Shown piece after piece: positions 17,868 through 26,725 of a stretch of 64,000 nucleotides of DNA; the first letter of the stretch is position 1; the number at the start of each line of letters is the position of its first letter. The DNA lies in the NCBI GenBank assembly GCA_037446555.1, contig JBBIIK010000019.1, positions 1 through 64,000 on the forward strand. Reading direction: 5' to 3'. This stretch comes from JANWVO01 sp037446555 (GTDB lineage: Bacteria; Acidobacteriota; Terriglobia; Bryobacterales; Bryobacteraceae). The translations under genes and the position numbers were made by a program. Under the pieces are notes generated by a model that saw nothing but the letters and a program-made list of their open reading frames with translations, was not told where the DNA came from and made no database searches.

Positions 17868-18196
17868 GCGAGCCCTATTTCTATTTCGAGGATTTGAGGG
17901 AGCATGCGGCACTGCCGGCGAACGGCATTCTGAGCCGCACGCTGCATGCCGATGGGATAACCAAGATCATCCAGTTTTGTTTCGCCCCGGGGCAGGAGCT
18001 GTCGGCGCACACGGCGCCTGTGCCGGCGCTGCTCTATTTCGCGCAGGGAGAGGCGGAGCTGCAGCTCGGCGAAGACGTGAAAAATGTGCGGGAGGGGGCA
18101 CTGGCGTACATGGCGCCGCGGCTCGAGCATGCCATCCGCGCGAAGACGGAAGTCGTGATGCTGCTTGTCATGTTCCGCGAATCTTCCAAAGGCTGA
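17864..18196 (+). CDS. Cupin-domain protein
   Basis: This 110-residue protein is a single small beta barrel. The two cupin motifs appear as GQELSAHTAPVPALLYFAQGE and GALAYMAPRLEHAIRAKT. The usual metal-binding His/Glu set is only partly kept (one His in each motif). It is translationally coupled to the ferredoxin (ATGA overlap) and so belongs to the Crp-linked redox module. Small cupins of this sort may bind metal or small ligands; no reaction can be assigned. Confidence 0.8.
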   Translation: MSEPYFYFEDLREHAALPANGILSRTLHADGITKIIQFCFAPGQELSAHTAPVPALLYFAQGEAELQLGEDVKNVREGALAYMAPRLEHAIRAKTEVVMLLVMFRESSKG

Positions 18197-18245
18197 CCGG
18201 CGGGCGCTGGCGGGGGATGCGCCTCCGGGGATAATACGGGAAGAG

Positions 18246-21200
18246 ATGGCGCATCCTGAGCCTTTTCCCGGATTCCTGGACACGGAACAAGAGGCGGCGG
18301 TTCGACGCGAGAATCAGGACGTGTGCGTGGTGGCCGGGCCGGGCTCGGGCAAGACGCGCGTTCTGGTGGAACGCTTTGCCTGGCTGGTGCTCGAGCGCGG
18401 ATGCGATCCCGAGCGGATCCTGGCGATCACCTTCACCGAAAAAGCCGCCAACGAGCTCAAAGAGAGACTGGCGCGCCGGTTTGCCGAACGCCCTGACCTT
18501 CGGCAGAAGGTGGAGCGGGCCCAGATCTCCACAATTCATGCCTTCTGCCACGCCATCCTGCGCGAGCATGCGCTGGCGGCTGGGCTCGATCCGCAATTTG
18601 AAGTGCTGGACGATGTGGAGGCGGCAACGCTGCGGTTCGAGGCGATGTCGCGCACGCTGGACGAGATCGCGAGGGAGAAGAAAGAGGATTTCCTGCGACT
18701 GGCGGAGGTTTGGCCTGCGGCAGGCATGGCGGGCGCGCTGCTGGCGGTGCACGATGCGATGCGGGCGGCCGGGAAGCTGGAGATGGCGCTCGCTCCGCTC
18801 CCGGCCGACGATGCCATCGAGAAATCGCGGCAGGAAATTGCCCGCCTGGTCGGCGAGGCCATTCACAACGCGCAACCGACGACAGACAATCGCCGGCAGA
18901 GACTGGCGCAGATCCGTGCGCTGGAGGCGCAAATTCCCGGACTTGCACCGCCAGAGCTGGCGGAGCACGTCCATGGCATCAACGTTCAGGGAGCAGAGCG
19001 GGGCGTCAGCGCGGCCGTGAAGGCGGCGCGGGAAGCGGCAGAGCGGCTGATTTCGTCGTGGGTGATGGAGTTGTACCGGCCGCAGCGAGAACTGCTGACG
19101 GAAATCCTCCGGCGGTTCGACGAGGAGTCGCGCGAGATGCGGCGGGAGCGCGGCGGACTGGATTACACCGATTTAGAGGAGTTCGCCCTCAGGCTGCTGC
19201 GGGAAAACGAAGGGGCGCGGCGCGCCGTGGCGGAGCGCTTCGAGCACATTCTGATGGATGAATTGCAGGACACCAATCCCCTGCAATGGGAGATTCTCAG
19301 CCAGATCCGGCAGCCGGGGCGATTCTTCGCCGTAGGGGATGTCAACCAATCCATCTACGGGTTCCGGCACGCAGAGCCGCAGGTTTTCCGGGATTTTCAG
19401 AAGGAAATCGAAGACAAAGGCAGGGTGGTGGACCGCCTGAAGAGGAATTACCGGACCCGCCCGGAGATTCTGCGGGCGGTGGAAGAGATTCTGGTCCGGA
19501 GCCAGCGCCCGGGAATCGAGCCTCACGAGTTTCATGCGGAAGCCCGGTATGGTGAGGGCGAACGGCCCTATGTCGAGGTGTATTGTGTGGCGACGGCGGG
19601 CAACCGGGAAGAGGCACCGGACGTGATGCCGTGGCTGGCGGCGCGGCTGGCGGAGCTGCACGGACAACCGCTGGCCAGTGAGGGGCGGAAGGCGCTGTTC
19701 AGCGACATGGCCGTGTTTGTGCGAAATTCCAATGCCTTCGGGGCGCTGGAAGAGGCACTGAAGCGCTATTCCATTCCCTACGTCATCACGGGCGGCAATA
19801 CGTTTTTCGACGCGCAGGAAGTCGTGGACCTGATGAATTTCCTTCGCGTTTTGGCATTTCCGGAGGATGAAATCGCTCTGTATTCCCTGCTTCGTTCGCC
19901 GTTTTTCGGCGTAAGCGACGAGGAGCTGTTCGAACGCAGGCTTGCGAGGCGGCTGGCAAGCTTGGATGAAGGGGAGATTCTGGGGCGCTACCGGGAGCTT
20001 GCGGGCTCGCTTCCACTGGCGGCGGTGCTCGCACGGGCCATGGATGAGACGGGATACGGCGCGCAGTTGTCCGTTCCGGAGCTTGGGAACGCGGAGAAGC
20101 TGCTGTCGCTGCTGGACCGCCTGGAGCAGAAAGGACGCAGGGACGCCGCGGCGGTTGCCGGGGAACTCGAGGGGCTGCGCGGGTCGGCGAAGGAGTCCAA
20201 CGCGCCCGCGCTCGAGGCGGGCGACGCGGTGCAGCTGATGACGATCCACAAGGCGAAGGGGCTGGAGTTTCCGATCGTGGCGGTGGCAGCGCTGGAGAAA
20301 AGAGGAAGGACCGATTCCATGCCGGCGGCATATCATCCGGAGAGCGGCCTCGGTTTCAAGTGGATTGCACCCGACGGGGAAAAACACGGCGACTGCATTT
20401 TTGAGGATGCCCGCGAGAGGATCAAGAAGAAGGACGAGCTGGAGCGGGACAGGCTGCTGTATGTAGCGATGACGCGCGCCAAGGAGAGACTGATCCTGGC
20501 TTTCACCCGTTCCGGCAACCGCACGGAGGAGTGGCCGAATCTGGTTCTCATGGGACTGGGCCTGGAGATCCCGGGCGAGGATGGCGGCAGCGCCGCCAAT
20601 GAGCTGGCTTCGATCCGCCGCATTCAGGGGCTCCCGGAGCCGCCCGCGGTGCAGCTCGAGAATGCGGGGACGACGGAAGTTGTGACAGACCGGCTGGATT
20701 CTGCCGGCGAAGCGCCGTCGGAAGCCGCCGTGACGGCGCTTGCAACTTTCGCGCAGTGTCCGAGACGCTACCTGCTCCACTCGGCGCTGCGTTGGCCCGT
20801 GGCGCCATCGGGCGGAGGAGAGGGCATCGAACTTGGGACCGAGGTGCACGAATACCTGGCGGGGGCGCGCGAGGAGGTCCCGGAAGAGGCGCGGGAGCTG
20901 GCGCGCGTGTTTCAGACCAGCGGGCTGGCGCGGCGGGCAGAGCGCGCGCGAGAGAAGCAGCACGAGATGGATTTTCTGGTGGAACTGAACGGCACGCTGC
21001 TGCGGGGACAGATCGACTTGTGGTTCGACGAGGGCAACGGGCCGGTGCTGGTCGATTACAAGACGGACCGCTACCTGAACGAGAGCCGCACGCGCGGTTA
21101 CGAATTGCAGTTGCGGTTGTATGCGGCAGCGCTCGAAAAGCTCAAGTCGAAGAAAGTGGCCGAGGCGTGGCTGTTTCCGCTGCGCGAGAGGCAGCCGCAC

Positions 21201-21371
21201 CGGGTGGATGTCTCCGGGGACAAGATCGGGGAGGCCATGGAAGTGCTGCGGGAGTGGCAGGAAGCGGAGCGGCGCGGCGAATTTCCGGTGCGGGAATCGG
21301 AGGATTGCCAGTGGTGCCCGTTTGCGGGGGGCGCGTGTCCGGTGCAGCCGCGGCGCGGGCCGGGCTTGTAG
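18246..21371 (+). CDS. Single-chain UvrD-type helicase with C-terminal Fe-S PD-(D/E)XK nuclease (AddA/RecB-like)
   Basis: The protein has about 1041 residues from the ATG at 18246 (GGGAAGAG upstream); an in-frame start at 18165 would overlap the cupin gene and adds unrelated residues. Superfamily 1 helicase motifs are in order: GPGSGKTR (I), ITFTEKAANELKERL (Ia), the DELQDTNPLQ Walker B, NYRT (IV), TIHKAKGLEFP (V) and LYVAMTRAKERL (VI). The C-terminus has a RecB-family nuclease (GQIDLW and VDYKTD) wrapped by four cysteines, Cys838 and Cys1021-x2-Cys1024-x6-Cys1031, the AddB/Cas4-type 4Fe-4S staple. It likely resects double-strand breaks. No AddB partner is present in the window. Confidence 0.92.
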   Translation: MAHPEPFPGFLDTEQEAAVRRENQDVCVVAGPGSGKTRVLVERFAWLVLERGCDPERILAITFTEKAANELKERLARRFAERPDLRQKVERAQISTIHAFCHAILREHALAAGLDPQFEVLDDVEAATLRFEAMSRTLDEIAREKKEDFLRLAEVWPAAGMAGALLAVHDAMRAAGKLEMALAPLPADDAIEKSRQEIARLVGEAIHNAQPTTDNRRQRLAQIRALEAQIPGLAPPELAEHVHGINVQGAERGVSAAVKAAREAAERLISSWVMELYRPQRELLTEILRRFDEESREMRRERGGLDYTDLEEFALRLLRENEGARRAVAERFEHILMDELQDTNPLQWEILSQIRQPGRFFAVGDVNQSIYGFRHAEPQVFRDFQKEIEDKGRVVDRLKRNYRTRPEILRAVEEILVRSQRPGIEPHEFHAEARYGEGERPYVEVYCVATAGNREEAPDVMPWLAARLAELHGQPLASEGRKALFSDMAVFVRNSNAFGALEEALKRYSIPYVITGGNTFFDAQEVVDLMNFLRVLAFPEDEIALYSLLRSPFFGVSDEELFERRLARRLASLDEGEILGRYRELAGSLPLAAVLARAMDETGYGAQLSVPELGNAEKLLSLLDRLEQKGRRDAAAVAGELEGLRGSAKESNAPALEAGDAVQLMTIHKAKGLEFPIVAVAALEKRGRTDSMPAAYHPESGLGFKWIAPDGEKHGDCIFEDARERIKKKDELERDRLLYVAMTRAKERLILAFTRSGNRTEEWPNLVLMGLGLEIPGEDGGSAANELASIRRIQGLPEPPAVQLENAGTTEVVTDRLDSAGEAPSEAAVTALATFAQCPRRYLLHSALRWPVAPSGGGEGIELGTEVHEYLAGAREEVPEEARELARVFQTSGLARRAERAREKQHEMDFLVELNGTLLRGQIDLWFDEGNGPVLVDYKTDRYLNESRTRGYELQLRLYAAALEKLKSKKVAEAWLFPLRERQPHRVDVSGDKIGEAMEVLREWQEAERRGEFPVRESEDCQWCPFAGGACPVQPRRGPGL

Positions 21372-21458
21372 ACTGCGTGGGGAAGGGTTTATTCTCAACA
21401 CTTGGACGCCCTCGCGGCGCGGCCGCCGCGCTGCCGGAACAGGGGAGGGGAATCACTG

Positions 21459-22046
21459 ATGTCGATGCCCGCGAAAGACGAAGGCGAATTTGAAATTGTG
21501 CTTGGCAACAGGCAGATCCTGGCCGTGTTCGCCATCGTCCTGCTGCTGATGGGGCTGTTTTTCTCGCTCGGCTTCGTGGCCGGGAGGCGGTCGGCAGGCG
21601 GGGCGGATACAGCCGCAGGCAAGGCGGCCGAACAGGTGCCGATCACGCTGGACGCGAACAGGCGGGAAGCGGCCGAGCCCAAGGAGGCGCCGCGCAAGGA
21701 AGTGCCGGCCCGCACTCCGGAGCCGGCCGAGAAGAGCCCCACGCCCGCCGCCGGGGCGAAGGCGGAACCGAAGAAGGAACCGGCGGCGCCCGAGCGGCTC
21801 TATGTGGAGCAGCCTCCGGCGGGAATGTATTTGCAAGCGGCGGCGACGCAGCGGACCGACGCGGAGGCGATGCTGAGCTTCATTACCGGCAAGACCGGGC
21901 TGAATGGCTATGTGGCGCCGTCGCCCAAATCGCCCGAGCTGTGCCGGGTGCTGATCGGGCCGCTGGCCGGAAACGAGCAGATAGCCGAGGCCCGCTCGAA
22001 GCTGAGCGCTTTGGGCGTGACGAATGCTTTTCCAGTCAAATATTGA
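21459..22046 (+). CDS. SPOR-domain inner-membrane protein
   Basis: This protein of about 195 residues starts after AGGGGAGGGG. A short cytoplasmic N-terminus is followed by one membrane segment (about residues 22-45, LAVFAIVLLLMGLFFSLGFVAG), a Lys/Glu/Pro/Ala-rich linker and a C-terminal SPOR domain (about 120-195). The SPOR domain shows YLQAAATQRTDAEAMLSFI and LCRVLIGPLAGNEQIAEARSKL. SPOR domains bind denuded peptidoglycan at division septa, so an envelope or cell-division role is likely. Lnt follows 18 bases downstream. Confidence 0.87.
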   Translation: MSMPAKDEGEFEIVLGNRQILAVFAIVLLLMGLFFSLGFVAGRRSAGGADTAAGKAAEQVPITLDANRREAAEPKEAPRKEVPARTPEPAEKSPTPAAGAKAEPKKEPAAPERLYVEQPPAGMYLQAAATQRTDAEAMLSFITGKTGLNGYVAPSPKSPELCRVLIGPLAGNEQIAEARSKLSALGVTNAFPVKY

Positions 22047-22064
22047 CGCGGGAGCGAATCGGCG

Positions 22065-23549
22065 ATGAGACTGCCGGCGCTGTGCGCGGGCGGGGCTGTG
22101 CTTACCGGACTGCTGCTGGCGGCGCTGTTTCCGCCGCTGGGGTGGAGCGCGCTGGCTCCGGTGGCACTGACGCCGCTGCTGTATGCGATGGCGCATGAGC
22201 CGCGCCCGCTGCGGCGGTTTTTGTCCGGGTGGCTGAGCGGAGCGGTGTTCTGGATCTGCGTCTGTCACTGGATCCGCGAAGTGCTGGCGAATTATGGCGG
22301 TCTGAACGCGGCGCTGAGTTGGGCGGCGTTGGCGCTGTTCGCCCTGGCCAAGGGGCTGCACACGGCGGTGTTCGCAACGCTCGCGGGTCCGGTGATGCGG
22401 CGTTGGTGGGCGGCGCCGGCCGTCGCCGCTCTGTGGGCAGGGATTGAAAGAACGCATGGTCCGCTGGGATTCGCCTGGCTGGCGCTGGGCAACGCCGGCG
22501 CGGGCATGGCGGTGCCGCTGCGGCTGGCGCCGTGGACGGGAGTCTACGGGCTGTCGTTTGCGTTCGCGCTGATCGGCGCGGCGGCGGCGGCGCTGGCGTT
22601 GCGGCGGAAGCGTGCGGAGCTGGCGTGGCTGCTGCCGTTGCTGGGACTGTGGCTGTTGCCGGCGGTGGAACGGCGGAGCGCGTTCGACCGCGAGGCGGTG
22701 GCCGTGCAGATCCACGCCGCGGCAGACTCGCAATGGGATGAGGCGACGCTGCGGGCAACGACGCGAAGGCTGGCGGTGCGAACACTGGAGATGGCGCTGG
22801 ACCCGACGCGGCCGAGGGCTTCACTGCTGTTATGGCCGGAGGCGCCGGCGCCGTTCTATTACTATGACGACGCGCAGTTCCGGCACGAGGCATCCGATAC
22901 GACGCGGCTGGCGCAGGCGCCATTCCTGTTTGGGACCGTGGCGTGGACAGCCGGGCGCGAGCCGTTGAATTCCGCGGTGCTGCTCGACAGCGCCGGACGC
23001 CTGGCGGGACGTTACGACAAGGCGAGGCTGGTGCCGTTCGGGGAGTTCATCCCGCCAGGGTTCCGATGGATCCAGAAGATCTCCTCAGAAGCGGGAGACT
23101 ACGCCGCGGGCGAGGGGGCGAGAGTGTTGATGGCAGACGGAAGGGCGATCGGCGCGTTTATCTGTTACGAGTCCGCGTTTCCGGATTATGTGCGGCAGTT
23201 CGCCGCCGAAGGCGCGGAGGTGCTGGTGAACCTGACCAACGACGGCTACTTCGGCCGGAGCGCGGCGCGGGCGCAGCACCTGCTGCTGGCGCGAATGCGG
23301 GCGGTGGAGAACCGGCGGTGGCTGCTGCGGCCGTCGAACGACGGCGTGACGGCGTCGATCGATCCGTCCGGGCAGGTGTGGAACGCGTTTCCCGAGCACA
23401 CGTTTCACGCGGGGCGGCTGCCTTTCCGGTATCTGAGGGAGCGCACATTCTACACGCGCCATGGGGACTGGTTCGCCTGGCTGGCGCTGGCGGCGGGGCT
23501 CACCGGGTTTGCAGCGACGCAGATTCCCGTGTACCGCCCGTTCGAATAG
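22065..23549 (+). CDS. lnt: Apolipoprotein N-acyltransferase
   Basis: This 494-residue protein has an N-terminal bundle of about six membrane helices and a periplasmic nitrilase-fold domain. The catalytic triad segments are recognisable: Glu in LLWPEAPAPF, Lys in GRYDKARLVPFGE and Cys in GAFICYESAFPD. A final membrane helix ends the protein (GDWFAWLALAAGL). Lnt adds the third acyl chain to lipoproteins in the inner membrane, the last step of lipoprotein maturation. This fits the several lipobox proteins in the window. Confidence 0.95.
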   Translation: MRLPALCAGGAVLTGLLLAALFPPLGWSALAPVALTPLLYAMAHEPRPLRRFLSGWLSGAVFWICVCHWIREVLANYGGLNAALSWAALALFALAKGLHTAVFATLAGPVMRRWWAAPAVAALWAGIERTHGPLGFAWLALGNAGAGMAVPLRLAPWTGVYGLSFAFALIGAAAAALALRRKRAELAWLLPLLGLWLLPAVERRSAFDREAVAVQIHAAADSQWDEATLRATTRRLAVRTLEMALDPTRPRASLLLWPEAPAPFYYYDDAQFRHEASDTTRLAQAPFLFGTVAWTAGREPLNSAVLLDSAGRLAGRYDKARLVPFGEFIPPGFRWIQKISSEAGDYAAGEGARVLMADGRAIGAFICYESAFPDYVRQFAAEGAEVLVNLTNDGYFGRSAARAQHLLLARMRAVENRRWLLRPSNDGVTASIDPSGQVWNAFPEHTFHAGRLPFRYLRERTFYTRHGDWFAWLALAAGLTGFAATQIPVYRPFE

Positions 23550-23558
23550 AATGGCGCC

Positions 23559-24611
23559 ATGCGGCGCATTCCGATTCTCGTTTTGCTATCGCTGCTGGCA
23601 GGGGCGGAGCCGTTGCCGGTGCGCGGGATTCACCTTGGGGCGCCAAGGCCGGACGAGATGGAACTGGCGTTGCGCTTCATCCGGGAAGCCCTGCCCAAAG
23701 AAGGCGTGAACACGCTGATTCTCGAGTTCAACTACCGCTACCGCTACACGTCGCATCCGGAAGTGGTGGACGAGCCGGCGCTGACGCGCGAGGACGTGGC
23801 TCGCCTGGCGGCGGCGTGCCGCGAGGCAGGGGTGAGACTGATCCCGATGATCAACCTGCTGGGGCACCAATCGTGGGCGAAGACGACGTTCGGGCTGCTG
23901 CGGTCGCATCCGGAATTCGACGAAACTCCAGGAAAATATCCGGACAACGAGGGGATTTATTGCCGCAGTTATTGTCCGTTGCATCCGGGGGTGCACAAGG
24001 TGATTTTCGACCTGATAGCGGAGCTGATGGACGCTGCAGGGGCGCAGGATTTCCACGCGGGCATGGACGAGGTGTTTCTCCTGGGCGAAGAGGACTGCCC
24101 CCGGTGCCGCGGGCGCGACCGGGCGGAATTGTTTGCGGGAGAGGTAAAGGCGTTGCGGGATTTTGTGGCGGGGCGAGGAGGACGGCTGTGGATCTGGGGC
24201 GACCGGCTGCTGGACGCAGACATGACGGGGATCGGAAAGTGGGAGGCGGCGGAAAACGGGACGGCGCGGGCGATTCAGCTGATCCCGCGGGACGTGGTGA
24301 TCTGCGACTGGCATTATGAGGCGCCGCATCCGACGGCGCCGTTCTTTGCGCTGCAAGGGCTCAGCGTGGTGAGCTCCCCGTGGAGGAAGCCCTCCGTGGC
24401 GCTGGAACAGCTGAGGATCACTCAAAGGACGCGCGCCACCGCGGCGAAGCCGGTAGCGGAGCGGATGCTGGGCATGCTGCAGACCACATGGGTGGGCTTC
24501 GGTCCGTTCGTCAGGGCGTATTTCGGAGAAGACAAGACCCCGCGGGCGCAGGTGGCGGAGGCGGTGCTGTGCTTCCGGGAGCTGTTCCAGGAGCTGCGGA
24601 GAGCCCAGTGA
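23559..24611 (+). CDS. Exported GH20-like glycoside hydrolase (beta-N-acetylhexosaminidase type)
   Basis: This 350-residue protein has a short signal peptide (MRRIPILVLLSLLAGAEP) and a TIM barrel of the GH20 catalytic type. The paired acidic residues appear in FHAGMDEVFLLGEEDC (Asp-Glu), followed by a Trp-rich strand (LWIWGDRLL). The usual N-terminal GH20b domain is missing, so the protein is short for the family. It may remove N-acetylhexosamine from chitin, glycan or peptidoglycan fragments. The family assignment is moderately sure, the substrate is not. Confidence 0.72.
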   Translation: MRRIPILVLLSLLAGAEPLPVRGIHLGAPRPDEMELALRFIREALPKEGVNTLILEFNYRYRYTSHPEVVDEPALTREDVARLAAACREAGVRLIPMINLLGHQSWAKTTFGLLRSHPEFDETPGKYPDNEGIYCRSYCPLHPGVHKVIFDLIAELMDAAGAQDFHAGMDEVFLLGEEDCPRCRGRDRAELFAGEVKALRDFVAGRGGRLWIWGDRLLDADMTGIGKWEAAENGTARAIQLIPRDVVICDWHYEAPHPTAPFFALQGLSVVSSPWRKPSVALEQLRITQRTRATAAKPVAERMLGMLQTTWVGFGPFVRAYFGEDKTPRAQVAEAVLCFRELFQELRRAQ

Positions 24612-24623
24612 GGCCGTCCCGGC

Positions 24624-25697
24624 TCAGCCGTGGCGGATGACGAGTACGTCGCCGTCCTTCACGATGTAGTCCTTGCCTTCCAGGCGAAGCAGGCCTTTTT
24701 CGCGGACGCCAGCGTAGCCTCCATGATCGACGAGGGCTTGCCAGTGGACGACTTCGGCGCGGATGAATTTCTTCTCGAAGTCGGAGTGGATGGCGCCGGC
24801 GGCTTTCACGGCGGTGGAGTTCACGGGGATGGTCCAGGCGCGGACTTCGGTCTCACCGGCGGTGAGGAAGCTCATGAGGCCGAGGAGGCGGTACATGACT
24901 CGCACGAGACGGTCAAGCCCCGAGCCGGGGAGCCCGTAGGAGGCCAGATACTCCTGCTGCTCTTCGGGCGGCAGTTCGGCGAGTTCGGCCTCAATCTTGC
25001 CGCAGACGGCGGCGACTTCGGTGTGGCTCGAGTCCGCCACCAGTTCCCGGCGGAAACGGTCTTCGATCTCCGGCATTCTGCCGGCGTCATTTTCTCCGAC
25101 ATTCAGGACAAACAGAACGGGCTTTTGGGAGAGGAACTGGAAGCCGCGGAGGCGCTTTTCGTCTTCCGCCTCGAGCTGCCACGCGCGGAGAGGGCGGCCG
25201 TCCTCGAGCATCGGTTTTGCGGCGGAGAGCAGCTCGAATTCGCGGTCCAGAGCGGGGTCCTTGATTTTTTTCCGGTCTTTTTCGAGCCTTTCGAGGCGCT
25301 TTTCGACGACGGCGAGATCGCTGAGGACGAGCTCCATGTCGACGTCGCGGATATCGCGGAGGGGGTCGACGGAGCCCTTCTCGTGCGGGATGACGTCGCT
25401 TTCGAAGAGGCGGACGACGTGGGCGATGGCGTCGGCGACGCGCAGGCTGGCGAGGTAGGAAGGCTCGCGGAGCGCCTCGCGGGAGATGGAGGGAAAGTCG
25501 ATGAACTCAAGAGTGGCGTGGGTGACTTTTTCCGGCGCGAAGACTTTTGCGAGGGCGTCGAGGCGGGGATCGGGCACCCGCGTGACGCCAACTTTCGTCT
25601 CCATGGAGCCGGTGCGGGCAGTCTCATGCACGCCGGTGAGGATCGTAAAAAGGCTGGTCTTGCCCGTCATGGGCAATCCGATGATGGCAGTTTTCAT
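24624..25697 (-). CDS. YchF/Obg-like P-loop NTPase, divergent paralogue
   Basis: The protein has 357 residues, the length of YchF/OLA1. The N-terminal G domain is followed by a helical insert (FESDVIPHEKGSVDP through the SDLAVVEKRLERL coiled coil) and a C-terminal TGS-like domain ending in AGVREKGLLRLEGKDYIVKDGDVLVIRHG. Its P-loop reads GLPMTGKTS instead of the usual GLPNVGKST of YchF. YchF proteins bind ATP or GTP and associate with ribosomes and stress responses. The changed P-loop suggests a second, specialised member rather than the housekeeping copy. It is convergent with the GH20 gene. Confidence 0.85.
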   Translation of the reverse strand: MKTAIIGLPMTGKTSLFTILTGVHETARTGSMETKVGVTRVPDPRLDALAKVFAPEKVTHATLEFIDFPSISREALREPSYLASLRVADAIAHVVRLFESDVIPHEKGSVDPLRDIRDVDMELVLSDLAVVEKRLERLEKDRKKIKDPALDREFELLSAAKPMLEDGRPLRAWQLEAEDEKRLRGFQFLSQKPVLFVLNVGENDAGRMPEIEDRFRRELVADSSHTEVAAVCGKIEAELAELPPEEQQEYLASYGLPGSGLDRLVRVMYRLLGLMSFLTAGETEVRAWTIPVNSTAVKAAGAIHSDFEKKFIRAEVVHWQALVDHGGYAGVREKGLLRLEGKDYIVKDGDVLVIRHG

Positions 25698-25712
25698 GAC
25701 AGCTATCCGGAA

Positions 25713-26672
25713 CTAGAGAGGCACTTCCACGAGCTTGAGGATTTCGTTGAGGATGCGTTCGCAAACCTCGGTGGAGCGGGTGATGAGCGTGCTGCGCTGG
25801 TTCAGGACGACGCGGTGGGCGAAGACGGGAACGGCGAGGCGCTTGATGTCGTCTGGCAGCACGTAGTCCCTGCCCTCGATGAGGGCGAGCGCCTGGGCGG
25901 CGCGGTAGAGCCCCTGGGCGCCGCGGGGGCTGACGCCGAGGGCGAGCTGATCGTGCTCGCGCGTTTGCTCGACGATGGCGAGGATGTAGTCGAGGAGGGA
26001 GTCGTCGACGCGGATGGACTCGACGGCGCGCTGGATTTCGATCAACTCGGCGGGGCCGAGAACTGGTTTGACCTCGGGAGCAGTGGCGGGCTGAGAGGCG
26101 CGGAGGATCTCGCGTTCGCTGGCGGCGTCGGGGTAGCCGACGCGGATGCGCATGAGGAAACGGTCCATCTGCGATTCGGGCAGGGGGTAGGTTCCGTGGT
26201 GCTCGACGGGGTTCTGGGTAGCGATGACCATGAACGGTTCGGCAAGCGGATAGGTGACGCCGTCGATGGTGATCTGGTGTTCGTTCATCGCCTCGAGGAG
26301 AGCGGACTGGGTTTTCGGGGTGGTGCGGTTGATTTCGTCGGCGAGCAGGAGGTTAGTGAAGATGGGGCCGCGTTTGAATTCGAATTCGCCGTTGCGGGCG
26401 TTGAAGACAGTGACGCCGAGGATGTCGCCGGGCAGCATGTCGGAGGTGCATTGCAGGCGGTGGAAGCTGCAATCTATGCTGCGCGCGAGGGCGTGGGCAA
26501 GCGTGGTTTTGCCGACGCCGGGGACGTCTTCGATGAGGAGATGGCCGCGAGAGAGGAGGCAGACAACGGAGAGGCGCACGACCTCCGGCTTTCCGCGCAC
26601 GACGCCGTTGAGAGCGGCTTCAAGGTCGTGGAGTTTCGCCGATGCTGTAGCGATGGCCTCGGGTGCGGTCAT
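25713..26672 (-). CDS. MoxR-family AAA+ ATPase
   Basis: This 319-residue protein has the MoxR core: Walker A in DVPGVGKTTLAHAL, Walker B LLADEINRTTPKTQSALLEAM, the sensor segment VIATQNPVEHHGTYPLPESQ and an arginine finger region MDRFLMRIRVGYP. The C-terminal lid has SPRGAQGLYRAAQAL. MoxR ATPases act as chaperones that mature or activate protein complexes, often with VWA-domain partners. No VWA gene is visible beside it, which is less common for the family. It lies 15 bases upstream of the YchF-like gene on the same strand. Confidence 0.93.
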   Translation of the reverse strand: MTAPEAIATASAKLHDLEAALNGVVRGKPEVVRLSVVCLLSRGHLLIEDVPGVGKTTLAHALARSIDCSFHRLQCTSDMLPGDILGVTVFNARNGEFEFKRGPIFTNLLLADEINRTTPKTQSALLEAMNEHQITIDGVTYPLAEPFMVIATQNPVEHHGTYPLPESQMDRFLMRIRVGYPDAASEREILRASQPATAPEVKPVLGPAELIEIQRAVESIRVDDSLLDYILAIVEQTREHDQLALGVSPRGAQGLYRAAQALALIEGRDYVLPDDIKRLAVPVFAHRVVLNQRSTLITRSTEVCERILNEILKLVEVPL

Positions 26673-26725
26673 CCTCTACCATGATAGCCGCGGCCCGGGG
26701 GCGGGACGCGGAAGGAAGCGCAAAA

